Below are positions 16,042-24,461 of a stretch of 43,500 nucleotides of DNA, in pieces. The stretch is taken from contig NZ_JAAGPF010000025.1 in NCBI RefSeq assembly GCF_017104645.1, positions 1-43,500 of the forward strand. Direction: 5' to 3'. The stretch comes from Burkholderia sp. Ac-20379. GTDB lineage: Bacteria > Pseudomonadota > Gammaproteobacteria > Burkholderiales > Burkholderiaceae. The notes under the pieces are model-generated. The model searched no databases. It worked only from the letters and a program-made list of their open reading frames with translations, and was not told the origin of the DNA. The position numbers were made by a program, and so were the translations under genes. The stretch's first letter is position 1, and each line of letters begins with the position of its first letter.

Positions 16042-18012
16042 GTGTCCGTCTCGCTCTTCCGCCGCCCCCACACGCACGCCTTCGCACTCGCCGCCTCGCT
16101 GTCGTTCCTGCTCGCCGCCTGCGGCAGCGACGATTCCGACAGCAACCAGCCGGCCGCCGTCGTCTCGCAAGTGCCCGCCGCCCCGGCCGATCAAGGCTTT
16201 ACGGACAGCGCGCCGGCGCCCTCGGTGGCCGCGTTCGTCGACAACGCCTACACCAACCAGCGCGGCGACGCGCGCTACGCCACCATGAGCACCAATGCCG
16301 GCGTGCGCGTGCTGGCCGGCTTCCGCGACCTGTGGCAACCGCTGACGGACATCGTCGACGCCGGCGTGAGCGCGCCGGCCGTAACCGGCTTCCCGGCCGT
16401 GGTCGCCTCCACCTGGACGGGCCTGCCGAACGACGGCACGCCCAACGGCACCGCGCTGAACGCCGGCGTGCTCAACGCCAACGTGCAATACGTGGTGACC
16501 GCCACCACCACGCGCACCGCCGCGCAGGCCGACGCCGCGTATTTCGACGACCGCCGCGGCAAGGGCTACAGCGTGACCGACGGCATGGGGCCGCTGACCT
16601 CGCTGTGGCGCACCGCCGCGCAGCAGACCACCACCATCACCTCGATTCCGGCCGACGCCACCACCGTCGCCTACAACGACGGCGGCAACAACACCGGCGT
16701 GGGCGGCACCGCCAACGCGGGCTTCGGCGGCGTGGTCGATTTCATCAACACGATGGGCAACAACGCCTCGACCGAGCCGGCCAAGCGCTTCTACAAGTAC
16801 GCGCGGCCGTTCCGCTGGAGCAGCAGCGTGGCGGTCGTGCCCGCGCTCGTGCCGGCCGAGAGCGCCACGCCGTCCACCGACGGCGGCTTCCCGAGCGGCC
16901 ATTCCGCCGAGGCGATGCGCGACGCCGTGGCGATGGCCTACGTGCTGCCCGAACGCTTCCAGGAAATGCTGAGCCGCGGCCTCGAGCTCGGCGAGAACCG
17001 CATCCTGGCCGGCATGCATTCGCCGCTCGACGTGATCGGCGGCCGGATTCTCGGCGAGGCGTCCGTGGCCGCGAACCTGGCCGACACCGCCAACGCCACG
17101 CTGAAGGCCACCGCCGTGACGCAGGCGCACACCGCGCTGTACGCCGCCACCAACACCACGTCGGCCAACTTCCTGGCGCTCGCGCACTCCGGCACCACCG
17201 CCACCGACCGCTTCGCCGACTACGCCACCAACAAGGCGAACTACCTGCGCCGCCTGACGTTCGGCTTCGGCCCGATCGCCTCCACCGCGAGCACGGCCGT
17301 GGTGCCCAAGGGCGCCGAGTTGCTGCTCGAAACGCGCCTGCCCTACCTGAGCGCCGACCAGCGCCGCGTGGTGCTGAAGACCACCGCGCTCGCGTCCGGC
17401 TACCCCGTGCTCGACGACGCCGAAGGCTGGGGCCGCCTGAACCTGTTCTCCGCCGCCGACGGCTACGGCCAGTTCAACGGCAACGTGGCGATCGCGATGG
17501 ACGCGAGCCAGGGCGGCTTCCAGGCCGCCGACACCTGGCGCAACGACATCGGCGGCACCGGCCGGCTGAGCTTCGCGGGCACCGGCAAGCTGACGCTGGC
17601 CGGCAAGAACAGCTACAGCGGCGGCACGCAGGTCACGGGCGGCACGCTCGCGGCCGGCTCGGCGAACGCGTTCGGCAACGGCGACGTGTACGTGAGCGGC
17701 GGCACCGTGGCGATCGCCGCGGCGGCGCGCGCCAGCATCGCGGGCAAGTACACGCAACTGAAGGGCGGCACGCTCGAAATCGATCGCGGCGCCGGCGACG
17801 CCGGCCGCGTGGCGGTGACGGGCGCGGTATCGATCGTCGGCGGCACGCTGCACGTGACGTTCGCGCAAGGGTTCGCGCCGAAGGTGGGCGATACCGTCGC
17901 GCTGATCGATTGCAGCCAGCTCGCGGGGCGCTTCGATTCGGTGGTGGTGGACGGGTTCAAGGCCACGCCGCTGTACGCGAACAACGGCGTGCAGGTGCGG
18001 ATCGACGGCTGA
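16042..18012 (+). CDS. Lipoprotein PAP2-family acid phosphatase with autotransporter-type beta-strand repeat
   Basis: A 656-residue exported protein. The N-terminus is a lipoprotein signal with lipobox LLAAC followed by GSDDSDSN. Residues ~60-340 form a PAP2/class A acid phosphatase domain. The conserved triad is complete: KRFYKYARPFR (K-x6-RP), PSGHSAEA with His287, and RILAGMHSPLD (R-x5-H-x3-D). After about residue 500 there is one autotransporter-associated beta-strand repeat (GTGKLTLAGKNSYSGGTQV, then GGTLAAGS), but no autotransporter barrel. The GTG start at 16042 is preferred because GGAG lies about 8 nt upstream; an in-frame TTG at 16018 is less likely. It probably hydrolyses phosphomonoesters in the periplasm or at the cell surface. 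Confidence 0.87.
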   Translation: MSVSLFRRPHTHAFALAASLSFLLAACGSDDSDSNQPAAVVSQVPAAPADQGFTDSAPAPSVAAFVDNAYTNQRGDARYATMSTNAGVRVLAGFRDLWQPLTDIVDAGVSAPAVTGFPAVVASTWTGLPNDGTPNGTALNAGVLNANVQYVVTATTTRTAAQADAAYFDDRRGKGYSVTDGMGPLTSLWRTAAQQTTTITSIPADATTVAYNDGGNNTGVGGTANAGFGGVVDFINTMGNNASTEPAKRFYKYARPFRWSSSVAVVPALVPAESATPSTDGGFPSGHSAEAMRDAVAMAYVLPERFQEMLSRGLELGENRILAGMHSPLDVIGGRILGEASVAANLADTANATLKATAVTQAHTALYAATNTTSANFLALAHSGTTATDRFADYATNKANYLRRLTFGFGPIASTASTAVVPKGAELLLETRLPYLSADQRRVVLKTTALASGYPVLDDAEGWGRLNLFSAADGYGQFNGNVAIAMDASQGGFQAADTWRNDIGGTGRLSFAGTGKLTLAGKNSYSGGTQVTGGTLAAGSANAFGNGDVYVSGGTVAIAAAARASIAGKYTQLKGGTLEIDRGAGDAGRVAVTGAVSIVGGTLHVTFAQGFAPKVGDTVALIDCSQLAGRFDSVVVDGFKATPLYANNGVQVRIDG

Positions 18013-18066
18013 GTCTCGAGCCGCGGGAACGGGCGTCGCGAATCGCGAATGCCCGCCCTGCCATGC

Positions 18067-18108
18067 AAAAAAGCGCGAGCCGGTATCGCTACCGGCTCGC
18101 GCTTTTTT
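18067..18108. terminator. Bidirectional rho-independent terminator
   Basis: A 13-bp perfect stem (GCGCGAGCCGGTA / TACCGGCTCGCGC) with loop TCGC, flanked by A6 on the left and T6 on the right. It serves the PAP2 gene from the left and the DUF1330 gene from the right. Confidence 0.95.
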
Positions 18109-18150
18109 GTATCGAGGCCGCGCGACAACCACGCGGCCTTCGCTGGAAAC

Positions 18151-18447
18151 TTACGCCGGCAAGCCCTCGACGATCGAGATCTGCGCCTCGCTCACACCGG
18201 CCCGCGCCCGCTGCGCCTTGGCCGCCTGATACTCCGGCGAGTGATAGCACGCCAGCGCCGTCGCCATGTCGGCGAAACGGATCACCACGTGCCGCTTGTA
18301 GTCCGTGCCTTCGAGCACCTGCGCCTCGCCGCCGCGCGCGAGAAACACCGCGCCGTACTTCTTGAACGCTTCGGGCGCCAGATCCGTGTAGCCCTTGTAT
18401 TGTTCGGGATCCAGAACGTTGACGTGGGCAATCCAATACGCACTCAT
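18151..18447 (-). CDS. DUF1330 protein
   Basis: A 98-residue protein of the DUF1330 family, a dimeric alpha/beta (ferredoxin-like) barrel. It shows AYWIAHVNVLDPEQYKGY at the N-terminus, then FLARGGEAQVLEG and VVIRFADMATALACYHSPEYQ. Its ATG overlaps the stop of the GntR gene (ATGA, 18447-18444), so the two are co-translated. Family members have no settled function; some sit in catabolic clusters as possible small isomerases or monooxygenase-like enzymes. Linked to the regulator of the adjacent flavin monooxygenase operon, it may handle an intermediate of that pathway. Confidence 0.92.
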   Translation of the reverse strand: MSAYWIAHVNVLDPEQYKGYTDLAPEAFKKYGAVFLARGGEAQVLEGTDYKRHVVIRFADMATALACYHSPEYQAAKAQRARAGVSEAQISIVEGLPA

Positions 18448-19121
18448 TTGTTCACCTTCTCGTTTTCAAGAGCCTTCTGGGCGATGCCGGCCGCTTCGCG
18501 GATATGTTCGGCCACCGCCTGCTTCGCCACCGCCGCATCGCGCTGCTTGAAGATCGCCAGGCAGATCTTCTCGATGCGCTGATAGCCGGTGCGGCTGCGT
18601 TCCGTCGATTTCATCGTCATCGCGCGCAGCCGGCTGATCCGGCCGTTCAGGCGCTGCACGACTTCCCACGCCACGCTGTGGCCCGCCACCGAGAAGATCT
18701 TCTCGTAGAGCTTCGACGACACGCTGATGATCAGGTTGACGTCGTCGCCGTCGAACGCGCGCTTGAAATCGGCCAGCGCGGCTTCGATCTCGGCGGCAGT
18801 TTCGGGCGTGAGGTTGGCGGTGCAATCGGCCACGGCGCTCTGCTCGAGCAGCAGGCGGATCTCGTAGATCTGCGCGGCCACGCTCCAGGTCAGCGTCGCG
18901 ACCGTCGGGCCCTTGCCCGTGACGGTCTCCACCAGCCCTTCCGCCTCCAGGTAGCGAATCACCTCCCGCACCACCGACCGGCTCACGCCCATTTCTTCGC
19001 ACAACGTCCGTTCGACCAACCGCGTGCCGGCCGGAAAGTAGCCGCTGATGATCGCGTTGCGCAGCTTGTCGAGCGACAACTCCCGCAGCGTCACCGGTGG
19101 ATTTTCGATAGTCAGATTCAT
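18444..19121 (-). CDS. GntR-family (FCD) transcriptional regulator
   Basis: A 225-residue regulator. The N-terminal winged helix reads LRNAIISGYFPAGTRLVE and CEEMGVSRSVVREVIRYLEAEGLVE. The C-terminal all-helical FCD ligand-binding domain (about residues 85-215) includes IYEIRLLLEQSA and a conserved His in VAGHSVAWE. FCD domains usually bind a carboxylate through a metal. It is divergent from the DUF1185-permease operon with a 342-bp gap containing GntR-type palindromes at 19402-19425. The likely role is repressor of that operon, relieved by the substrate or a pathway acid. Confidence 0.94.
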   Translation of the reverse strand: MNLTIENPPVTLRELSLDKLRNAIISGYFPAGTRLVERTLCEEMGVSRSVVREVIRYLEAEGLVETVTGKGPTVATLTWSVAAQIYEIRLLLEQSAVADCTANLTPETAAEIEAALADFKRAFDGDDVNLIISVSSKLYEKIFSVAGHSVAWEVVQRLNGRISRLRAMTMKSTERSRTGYQRIEKICLAIFKQRDAAVAKQAVAEHIREAAGIAQKALENEKVNK

Positions 19122-19401
19122 AGATCTTCAGTGTTGGTCAGTCGCGGGAACGGGTGCGTTCCGGCGGATGGCGGCGGCGCATCGGCCGGCGGCGAACGGC
19201 GCCCCGCTGCTGCATCCGGCCCCTCGGATGGCCGCCATTATACGGCCACGATTTGCGCCGCGATTCGGGCCTGGACGCGGACGAGCAGCGGGCCGCAACC
19301 TGCCGCAAAGCCTTGCCCAACGCCGCGCGGCGAGCCGCGCCGCCACCGCCTCCATGCCCTCGAAACCGCGCCAGCCAGCGCCGTTCAGGGTTAACTCTTA
19401 T

Positions 19402-19425
19402 GGCATGCCGTAAGATGGTATACCA
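19402..19425. promoter_or_regulatory. GntR-type palindromic operators before the flavin monooxygenase operon
   Basis: TGGTATACCA (19416-19425) is a perfect 10-bp palindrome of the type bound by FadR/FCD-subfamily GntR proteins. GGCATGCC (19402-19409) is a second palindrome whose centre is 15 bp away. They lie about 40-60 bp before the first gene of the operon. I see nothing else in the rest of the 19122-19463 gap except GC-rich DNA, plus a GTTAACTCTTAT stretch next to the operators that may be part of the promoter. Confidence 0.65.
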
Positions 19426-19463
19426 CAATGCATCACGCTATCAATGCCCGAAAGGAAATGCCC

Positions 19464-20066
19464 ATGAGCCTCATCCGCAAGTCGATCCTGCATGTCGAGA
19501 ACGTGTTCGTGGACGGCGCGAAAGCCGCCGCGAAACCGCTGAAAATGATCGGCGCCGTCGCCGTGATCAAGAACCCGTGGGCAGGCCGCGGTTATGTCGA
19601 CAACCTCTCGCCGGAAATCCGCGAGCTGGCGCCGCAACTGAGCGCGCACCTGACGAAGCTGATCATCGACGAAGCCGGTTCGGGCGAAGCGATCGAAGCG
19701 TTCGGCAAGGCCGCGATCGTCGGCCTCGACGGCGAGCTGGAGCACGCCTCGGCCCTGATCCACACGCTGCACTTCGGCAACACGTACCGCCACGCGGTCG
19801 GCGCGAAGTCGTACCTCGCGTTCAACAACACGCGCGGCCCGGCGAACGCCCCGCTGCTGATCCCGATGATGGACAAGAACGACGAAGGCCGCCGTTCGCA
19901 CTACCTGACGCTGCAATTCGCGATTCCGGACGCACCGGCCGCGGACGAACTGGTCATCGCCATCGGCGGCGCGACCGGCGGCCGTCCGCATCACCGCATT
20001 GGCGATCGCTATCAAGACCTCGCAGAGCTCGGAAATGACGTCAAGAACCCTGCAGCTGTCAAGTAA
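19464..20066 (+). CDS. DUF1185 'amino acid synthesis' family protein
   Basis: A 200-residue cytosolic protein of Pfam DUF1185 (PF06684). Typical segments are IRKSILHVENVFVDGA, AVAVIKNPWAGRGYVDNL, FGKAAIVGLDGELEHA and AFNNTRGPANAPLLIPMMDK. Structures of family members show a chorismate-mutase-like trimeric fold, but no reaction is established. The ATG at 19464 is chosen because AAGGA (19452-19456) is 7 nt upstream; longer starts at 19428 and 19458 are poorly spaced. First gene of the operon, overlapping the next gene by 32 nt. In this context it may act on a ring-opened or cyclic amide intermediate; this is inference. Confidence 0.92.
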   Translation: MSLIRKSILHVENVFVDGAKAAAKPLKMIGAVAVIKNPWAGRGYVDNLSPEIRELAPQLSAHLTKLIIDEAGSGEAIEAFGKAAIVGLDGELEHASALIHTLHFGNTYRHAVGAKSYLAFNNTRGPANAPLLIPMMDKNDEGRRSHYLTLQFAIPDAPAADELVIAIGGATGGRPHHRIGDRYQDLAELGNDVKNPAAVK

Positions 20067-20856
20067 GCGCGTCGCGCACTACCTCGAGCAAGGGGCCGGC
20101 GAGCCGCTGGTCCTGATTCACGGCGTGGGCATGCAGGCGCAGGCGTGGTATCCGCAGATCGACGCGCTGTCGGCCGAGTTCCATGTGATCTCGGTCGACA
20201 TGCCGGGTCACGGCCAGAGCGATCCGCTCGACGCCGGCGCGGGGCTCCAGCAGTTCGTGGCCTGGGCGATCGAATTCATCGAGGCGCTCGCGCTCGGCCC
20301 GGTCAATCTGGCCGGCCACTCGATGGGCTCGCTGATCGCCGCCGGCGTGGCCGCCACGCGGCCCGATCTGATCAAGCGCGTGGCAGTCCTGAACGGTGTG
20401 TACCGCCGTACCGAGGCGGCGCGCGAAGCGGTGCTGCAACGCGCCGCCGAATTGCGCTCCGGCACGATCGACGTGGAAACCCCGCTGCGCCGCTGGTTCA
20501 ACAGCGAGGAAGCGCAGCAGGTGGCCGCGGGCAAGGTGGAATCGTGGCTGAAGTCGGTCAGCCTGCCCGGCTACGCCACGGCCTACACGGCCTTCGCGCG
20601 CGGCGACGAAGTGTATGCGGACCGCTGGCCCGCGATTGCATGCCCGGCGCTGGTGCTGACCGGATCGGACGATCCGAACTCCACCGCGACGATGGCGGAA
20701 CAGATGGCCCAGGCGGCGCAGAATGGCCGGGCCGTCGTGATCGAGAACGAGCGTCACATGGTGAACCTGACGGCGCCCGAACTCGTCAACCGCGCCCTGC
20801 GCGACTGGCTGCAGACCGCAACGCAAGCCAGCGTGCCGACCGCGGCACAGGCATAA
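20035..20856 (+). CDS. Alpha/beta-fold hydrolase
   Basis: A 273-residue alpha/beta hydrolase. The oxyanion-loop motif is LIHGVGMQAQAWYPQ, the nucleophile is Ser96 in AGHSMGS, and the acid Asp lies in LTGSDDPNS. The catalytic His is in ENERHMVNL. Start MTSRTLQL at 20035 overlaps the DUF1185 stop; a longer frame back to 19999 has no good ribosome site. It is a serine hydrolase for an ester, lactone, amide or C-C bond. Placed beside a flavin monooxygenase, it most likely hydrolyses the N-formyl amide or enamine released by ring cleavage, as TgnD does in trigonelline breakdown. The assignment to that step is inference. Confidence 0.92.
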   Translation: MTSRTLQLSSKRVAHYLEQGAGEPLVLIHGVGMQAQAWYPQIDALSAEFHVISVDMPGHGQSDPLDAGAGLQQFVAWAIEFIEALALGPVNLAGHSMGSLIAAGVAATRPDLIKRVAVLNGVYRRTEAAREAVLQRAAELRSGTIDVETPLRRWFNSEEAQQVAAGKVESWLKSVSLPGYATAYTAFARGDEVYADRWPAIACPALVLTGSDDPNSTATMAEQMAQAAQNGRAVVIENERHMVNLTAPELVNRALRDWLQTATQASVPTAAQA

Positions 20857-20880
20857 CCCCCAAGAAATCGGAAGTGTGAC

Positions 20881-21807
20881 ATGAGCCAAGAGACAGCCAA
20901 GATCAACACGCGAGAGCTTCGCGACGCGTTCGGCGCCTTCATGACGGGCGTGACGATCGTCACCACCGCCCGCGACGAAGACGGCAAGCCGCTCGGCTTC
21001 ACCGCGAACTCGTTTTCGTCGGTGTCGCTCGATCCGGCCCTGCTGCTGGTCAGCATCGCCAAGACCTCCAGCAACTACGCCACCTTTTCGAGCGTGAAGC
21101 ACTTCGCGATCAACATCCTCGCGGAAGGCCAGAAGGATCTGTCGAACACGTTCGCGCGCCCCAGCGAGGACCGCTTCGCCAACGTCGCCTGGCAGATGAG
21201 CGCGCATCGCAACCCGCTGCTCGACGACGTCAGCGCCTGGTTCGACTGCACCATGCACGCGGTGATCGACGCGGGCGACCACGCCCTGCTGGTCGGCAAG
21301 GTGGAGGCGTTCCACTCGGCAGGCTACGCGGGTCTCGGCTACTATCGCGGCGGCTATTTCACGCCGGCCAAGGTGGCGACCGAAGTGATCGCGGGCCCGA
21401 AGGTGATCGTCAGCGCGATCATCGCCCGCGAAAACAAGGTGCTGCTGACCAAGACGGCAGACAACAAATGGGGACTGCCTTCGAAGGAAATCGGCAAGGA
21501 AGGCGCCGACAAGGCGCTCGTCGATCTGTTCGACAAGTACCAGCCCGGCGCCTCGGCCAACTTCATCTACTCGGCGTACAACAACACCGAGACGCACTAT
21601 CAGTACATTTCGTTTCTGTGCAGCGTGCCGGAAGACACGGCTGCAGCGGGCGAGTTCGTCAGCCTCGACGAGATCGGCACCGACGACTTTCAGGACCGTG
21701 CGCTGGCCAGCATGCTCGAGCGCTATCGCAAGGAAAGCCAATTGAAAAGTTACGGCATGTACTTCGGCGACCATAGCAACGGCACCGTCCGCCCGCTTCA
21801 TTCTTGA
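20881..21807 (+). CDS. Flavin reductase fused to a degenerate Nudix domain
   Basis: A 308-residue two-domain protein. Residues ~8-165 are a flavin reductase (DIM6/NTAB, HpaC-like) domain: FGAFMTGVTIVTTARDEDG, GFTANSFSSVSLDPALLLVSI, FAINILAEGQKDLSNTFA, and the C-terminal GLGYYRGGYF. It supplies reduced flavin to the monooxygenase encoded next. Residues ~175-300 resemble a Nudix fold (VIVSAIIARENKVLLTKT, then WGLPSKEIGKEG), but the catalytic REUXEE part of the Nudix box is replaced by VDLFDKY, so hydrolysis is unlikely. The extra domain could sense a nucleotide or the substrate and adjust flavin reduction. It starts 24 nt after the hydrolase and ends 11 nt before the monooxygenase. Confidence 0.9.
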   Translation: MSQETAKINTRELRDAFGAFMTGVTIVTTARDEDGKPLGFTANSFSSVSLDPALLLVSIAKTSSNYATFSSVKHFAINILAEGQKDLSNTFARPSEDRFANVAWQMSAHRNPLLDDVSAWFDCTMHAVIDAGDHALLVGKVEAFHSAGYAGLGYYRGGYFTPAKVATEVIAGPKVIVSAIIARENKVLLTKTADNKWGLPSKEIGKEGADKALVDLFDKYQPGASANFIYSAYNNTETHYQYISFLCSVPEDTAAAGEFVSLDEIGTDDFQDRALASMLERYRKESQLKSYGMYFGDHSNGTVRPLHS

Positions 21808-21818
21808 AAGGTAACATC

Positions 21819-22856
21819 ATGCGTTTTTCGCTTTTCGTTCACATGGAGCGCGTCTCCGACGGCACCAGCCAGAAGCAGCTTTACGACGAGATGGTCGAGC
21901 TGTGCAAGATCGCCGATCGCGGCGGCATGCACGCCGTCTGGACCGGCGAGCACCACGGCATGGATTTCACGATCGCGCCGAACCCGTTCGTGAACCTGGC
22001 CGATCTGGCCAACAAGCTGCCGAACGTGCGGCTCGGCACCGGCACGGTGGTCGCGCCGTTCTGGCACCCGATCAAGCTGGCCGGCGAAGCGGCGATGACC
22101 GACATCATCACCAACGGCCGCCTCGAACTCGGCATCGCGCGCGGCGCCTATGCGTTCGAATACGAGCGCCTCTCGCCGGGCCTCGACGCCTGGAACGCGG
22201 GCCAGAAGATGCGCGAGCTGATTCCGGCCGTGAAGAAGCTCTGGGAAGGCGATTACGCGCACCAGGGCGAATACTGGTCGTTCCCCGCCACCACCTCGTC
22301 GCCGCTGCCGCTGCAACAGCCGCATCCGCCGATCTGGGTGGCCGCGCGCGATCCGAACAGCCACGAATTCGCGGTGTCCAACGGCTGCAACGTGCAGGTC
22401 ACGCCGCTGCACATGGGCGACGAGGAAGTCGAGAAGCTGGTGGGCCACTTCAACGCCGCCTGCGAGAAGTTCAGCGACGTGCCGCGCCCGCAGATCATGC
22501 TGCTGCGCCACACCTACGTGGCGAGCGGCGAGGACGACGCGCAACTGGCCGCCGACGAGATCAACACGTTCTACAACTACTTCGGCGCGTGGTTCAAGAA
22601 CGAGCGCCCGATCAGCCGCGGCATGATCAAGACGCTGAGCCCGGAAGAAATCGCGGCGCACCCGTTCTACTCGCCCGAAGCGATGCGCAAGAACAACGTG
22701 ATCGGCACGCCTGAAGAAGTGATCGCGCGCCTGAAGGCGTACGAAGCGCTCGGTTTCGACGAGTACTCCTTCTGGATCGATACCGGCATGAGCTTCGAGC
22801 GCAAGAAGGCGTCGCTCGAGCGCATGATCCGCGACGTGATGCCCGCCTTTCAGTGA
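21819..22856 (+). CDS. LLM-class (luciferase-like) flavin-dependent monooxygenase
   Basis: A 345-residue TIM-barrel monooxygenase of the bacterial luciferase family, using FMNH2 or FADH2 and O2. Visible motifs are MRFSLFVHMERVS at the N-terminus, AVWTGEHHGMDF, LGTGTVVAPFWHPI, LELGIARGAYAFEY and the late IGTPEEVIARL. The ATG at 21819 has GAAAGG 7 nt upstream; TTG 21804 is unlikely. Preceded by its flavin reductase partner, it forms a two-component oxygenase. Family members in such pairs open N-heterocyclic rings (TgnA on trigonelline, PyrA on pyridine, RutA on uracil). The ring substrate here is unknown. Confidence 0.93.
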   Translation: MRFSLFVHMERVSDGTSQKQLYDEMVELCKIADRGGMHAVWTGEHHGMDFTIAPNPFVNLADLANKLPNVRLGTGTVVAPFWHPIKLAGEAAMTDIITNGRLELGIARGAYAFEYERLSPGLDAWNAGQKMRELIPAVKKLWEGDYAHQGEYWSFPATTSSPLPLQQPHPPIWVAARDPNSHEFAVSNGCNVQVTPLHMGDEEVEKLVGHFNAACEKFSDVPRPQIMLLRHTYVASGEDDAQLAADEINTFYNYFGAWFKNERPISRGMIKTLSPEEIAAHPFYSPEAMRKNNVIGTPEEVIARLKAYEALGFDEYSFWIDTGMSFERKKASLERMIRDVMPAFQ

Positions 22857-22868
22857 GGTCCTGATTCC

Positions 22869-24338
22869 ATGAACGGTGATTTTCAGCTGTATATCGACGG
22901 GCAGTTCGAAGCCGGCGCGGCAACGTTCGGCAGCGTCAACCCGGCCACCGGCAAGGTGTGGGCGCAGATGCCCGAAGCCCGCACCGAGCAGGTCAACCGC
23001 GCCGTGGAAGCCGCCAGCCGCGCGCTGTCGGATCCGGCGTGGGCGGGGCTGACGGCCTCGGCGCGCGGCAAGCTGCTGCACCGGCTGGCCGATCTGGTCG
23101 AGCAGGCCGCGCCGCGCCTGGCCGAAATCGAAACCAACGATACCGGCAAGATCATCCGCGAAACCTCCAGCCAGATCGCGTACGTGGCGGAGTACTACCG
23201 CTACTACGCGGGCCTGGCCGACAAGCTCGAAGGCGCGCACATCCCGGTCGACAAGCCCGACATGCAGGTGTGGCTCGAACGCCAGCCGGTGGGCGTGGTG
23301 GCCGCGATCGTGCCCTGGAACAGCCAGCTGTTCCTGTCGGCGGTGAAGGTCGGCCCGGCGCTGGCCGCCGGTTGCACCGTCGTCCTGAAGGCTTCCGAGG
23401 AAGCGCCCGGCCCGCTGCTCGAATTCGCGCGGCTGGTGCACGAGGCCGGCTTCCCGGCCGGCGTGGTGAACGTGGTCACCGGCTTCGGCCCCGAATGCGG
23501 CGCGGTGCTGAGCAGCCACCCGAAGGTGGCCAAGGTGGCCTTCACGGGCGGCCCGGAAACGGCCAAGCACATCGTCGCGAACACCGCGAACAACCTCGCG
23601 AAGGTGTCGCTCGAACTCGGCGGCAAATCGCCGTTCGTCGTGTTCGCCGACACCGATATCCAGAGCGCCGTGAACGCGCAGGTGGCGGCGATCTTCGCGG
23701 CGAGCGGCCAGAGCTGCGTGGCGGGCTCGCGCCTGCTGGTGGAAGCCTCGGTGAAGGAGCGCTTCCTCGCCATGCTGATCGAACGCGTCGGCCGGATCCA
23801 GGTCGGCATGCCGAACGAGATGACGACCGAATACGGCCCGCTCTGCACCGAGCGCCAGCGCCGCCACATCGAAACCGTGGTGGCCGAATCGGTGCGCCAG
23901 GGTGCGAAGGTGCTGACCGGCGGCCACGCGCTCGAGCGCGACGGCTACTACTACGCGCCCACCATCCTCGATTGCACGGGCGTCGATCGTCCGGACTGCA
24001 TCACGAAGGAGCTGTTCGGGCCGGTGTTGTCGGTCGATACGTTCGATACGGAAGCCGAAGCGATCGAGAAGGCCAACAGCACGGCCTATGGCCTTGCGGC
24101 CGGCATCTTCACGAGCAACCTGACGCGCGCGCATCGCGTCTCGAAGCGGATCCGCTCGGGCATCGTCTGGATCAACACGTATCGCGCGGTGTCGCCGCTC
24201 GCGCCGTTCGGCGGCTTCGGCCTGTCCGGCCACGGCCGCGAAGGCGGGCTGAGCGCCGCGCTCGAATACACCACGACGCGCACCGTCTGGTTGCGCACCT
24301 CGGACGAGCCGATCAGCGACCCGTTCGTGATGCGATAA
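22869..24338 (+). CDS. Aldehyde dehydrogenase
   Basis: A 489-residue NAD(P)+-dependent aldehyde dehydrogenase. The N-terminus has SVNPATGKVWAQMPEA, the cofactor segment AAIVPWNSQLF, the general base Glu249 in SLELGGKSP, the nucleophile Cys283 in SGQSCVAGSR, and the KELFGPVLSV motif. The active-site insert PWNSQLF differs from the usual PWNFP. Start is 12 nt after the monooxygenase stop. In the proposed pathway it oxidises the semialdehyde released by ring opening, as TgnC does for the trigonelline product; this is inference. It is not closely related to the PuuC-like ALDH at 439-1932. Confidence 0.93.
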   Translation: MNGDFQLYIDGQFEAGAATFGSVNPATGKVWAQMPEARTEQVNRAVEAASRALSDPAWAGLTASARGKLLHRLADLVEQAAPRLAEIETNDTGKIIRETSSQIAYVAEYYRYYAGLADKLEGAHIPVDKPDMQVWLERQPVGVVAAIVPWNSQLFLSAVKVGPALAAGCTVVLKASEEAPGPLLEFARLVHEAGFPAGVVNVVTGFGPECGAVLSSHPKVAKVAFTGGPETAKHIVANTANNLAKVSLELGGKSPFVVFADTDIQSAVNAQVAAIFAASGQSCVAGSRLLVEASVKERFLAMLIERVGRIQVGMPNEMTTEYGPLCTERQRRHIETVVAESVRQGAKVLTGGHALERDGYYYAPTILDCTGVDRPDCITKELFGPVLSVDTFDTEAEAIEKANSTAYGLAAGIFTSNLTRAHRVSKRIRSGIVWINTYRAVSPLAPFGGFGLSGHGREGGLSAALEYTTTRTVWLRTSDEPISDPFVMR

Positions 24339-24343
24339 GTGCG

Positions 24344-24360
24344 GGCGGCCAGGGGCCGCC
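24344..24360. promoter_or_regulatory. Intercistronic hairpin between aldehyde dehydrogenase and permease
   Basis: A perfect GGCGGCC / GGCCGCC stem with AGG loop, 6 bp after the aldehyde dehydrogenase stop and without a T tract. It is the only long gap (123 bp) in the operon. It may stabilise or process the upstream mRNA and lower permease expression. Confidence 0.5.
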
Positions 24361-24461
24361 ACCTCGATATACCGCTGTACGCCGTACCGGTGGCCCCTCG
24401 CCTCGCGCATCCCGCGCGCGGCACGGTGCTGCCTGCCCATAAAGCTGGAGATGGAGACACC

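Noticed and set aside
21819..22856. Naming the monooxygenase as uracil RutA or trigonelline TgnA
   Set aside because: The neighbourhood lacks the rest of the rut set, and no alignment could be run; only the family is safe.
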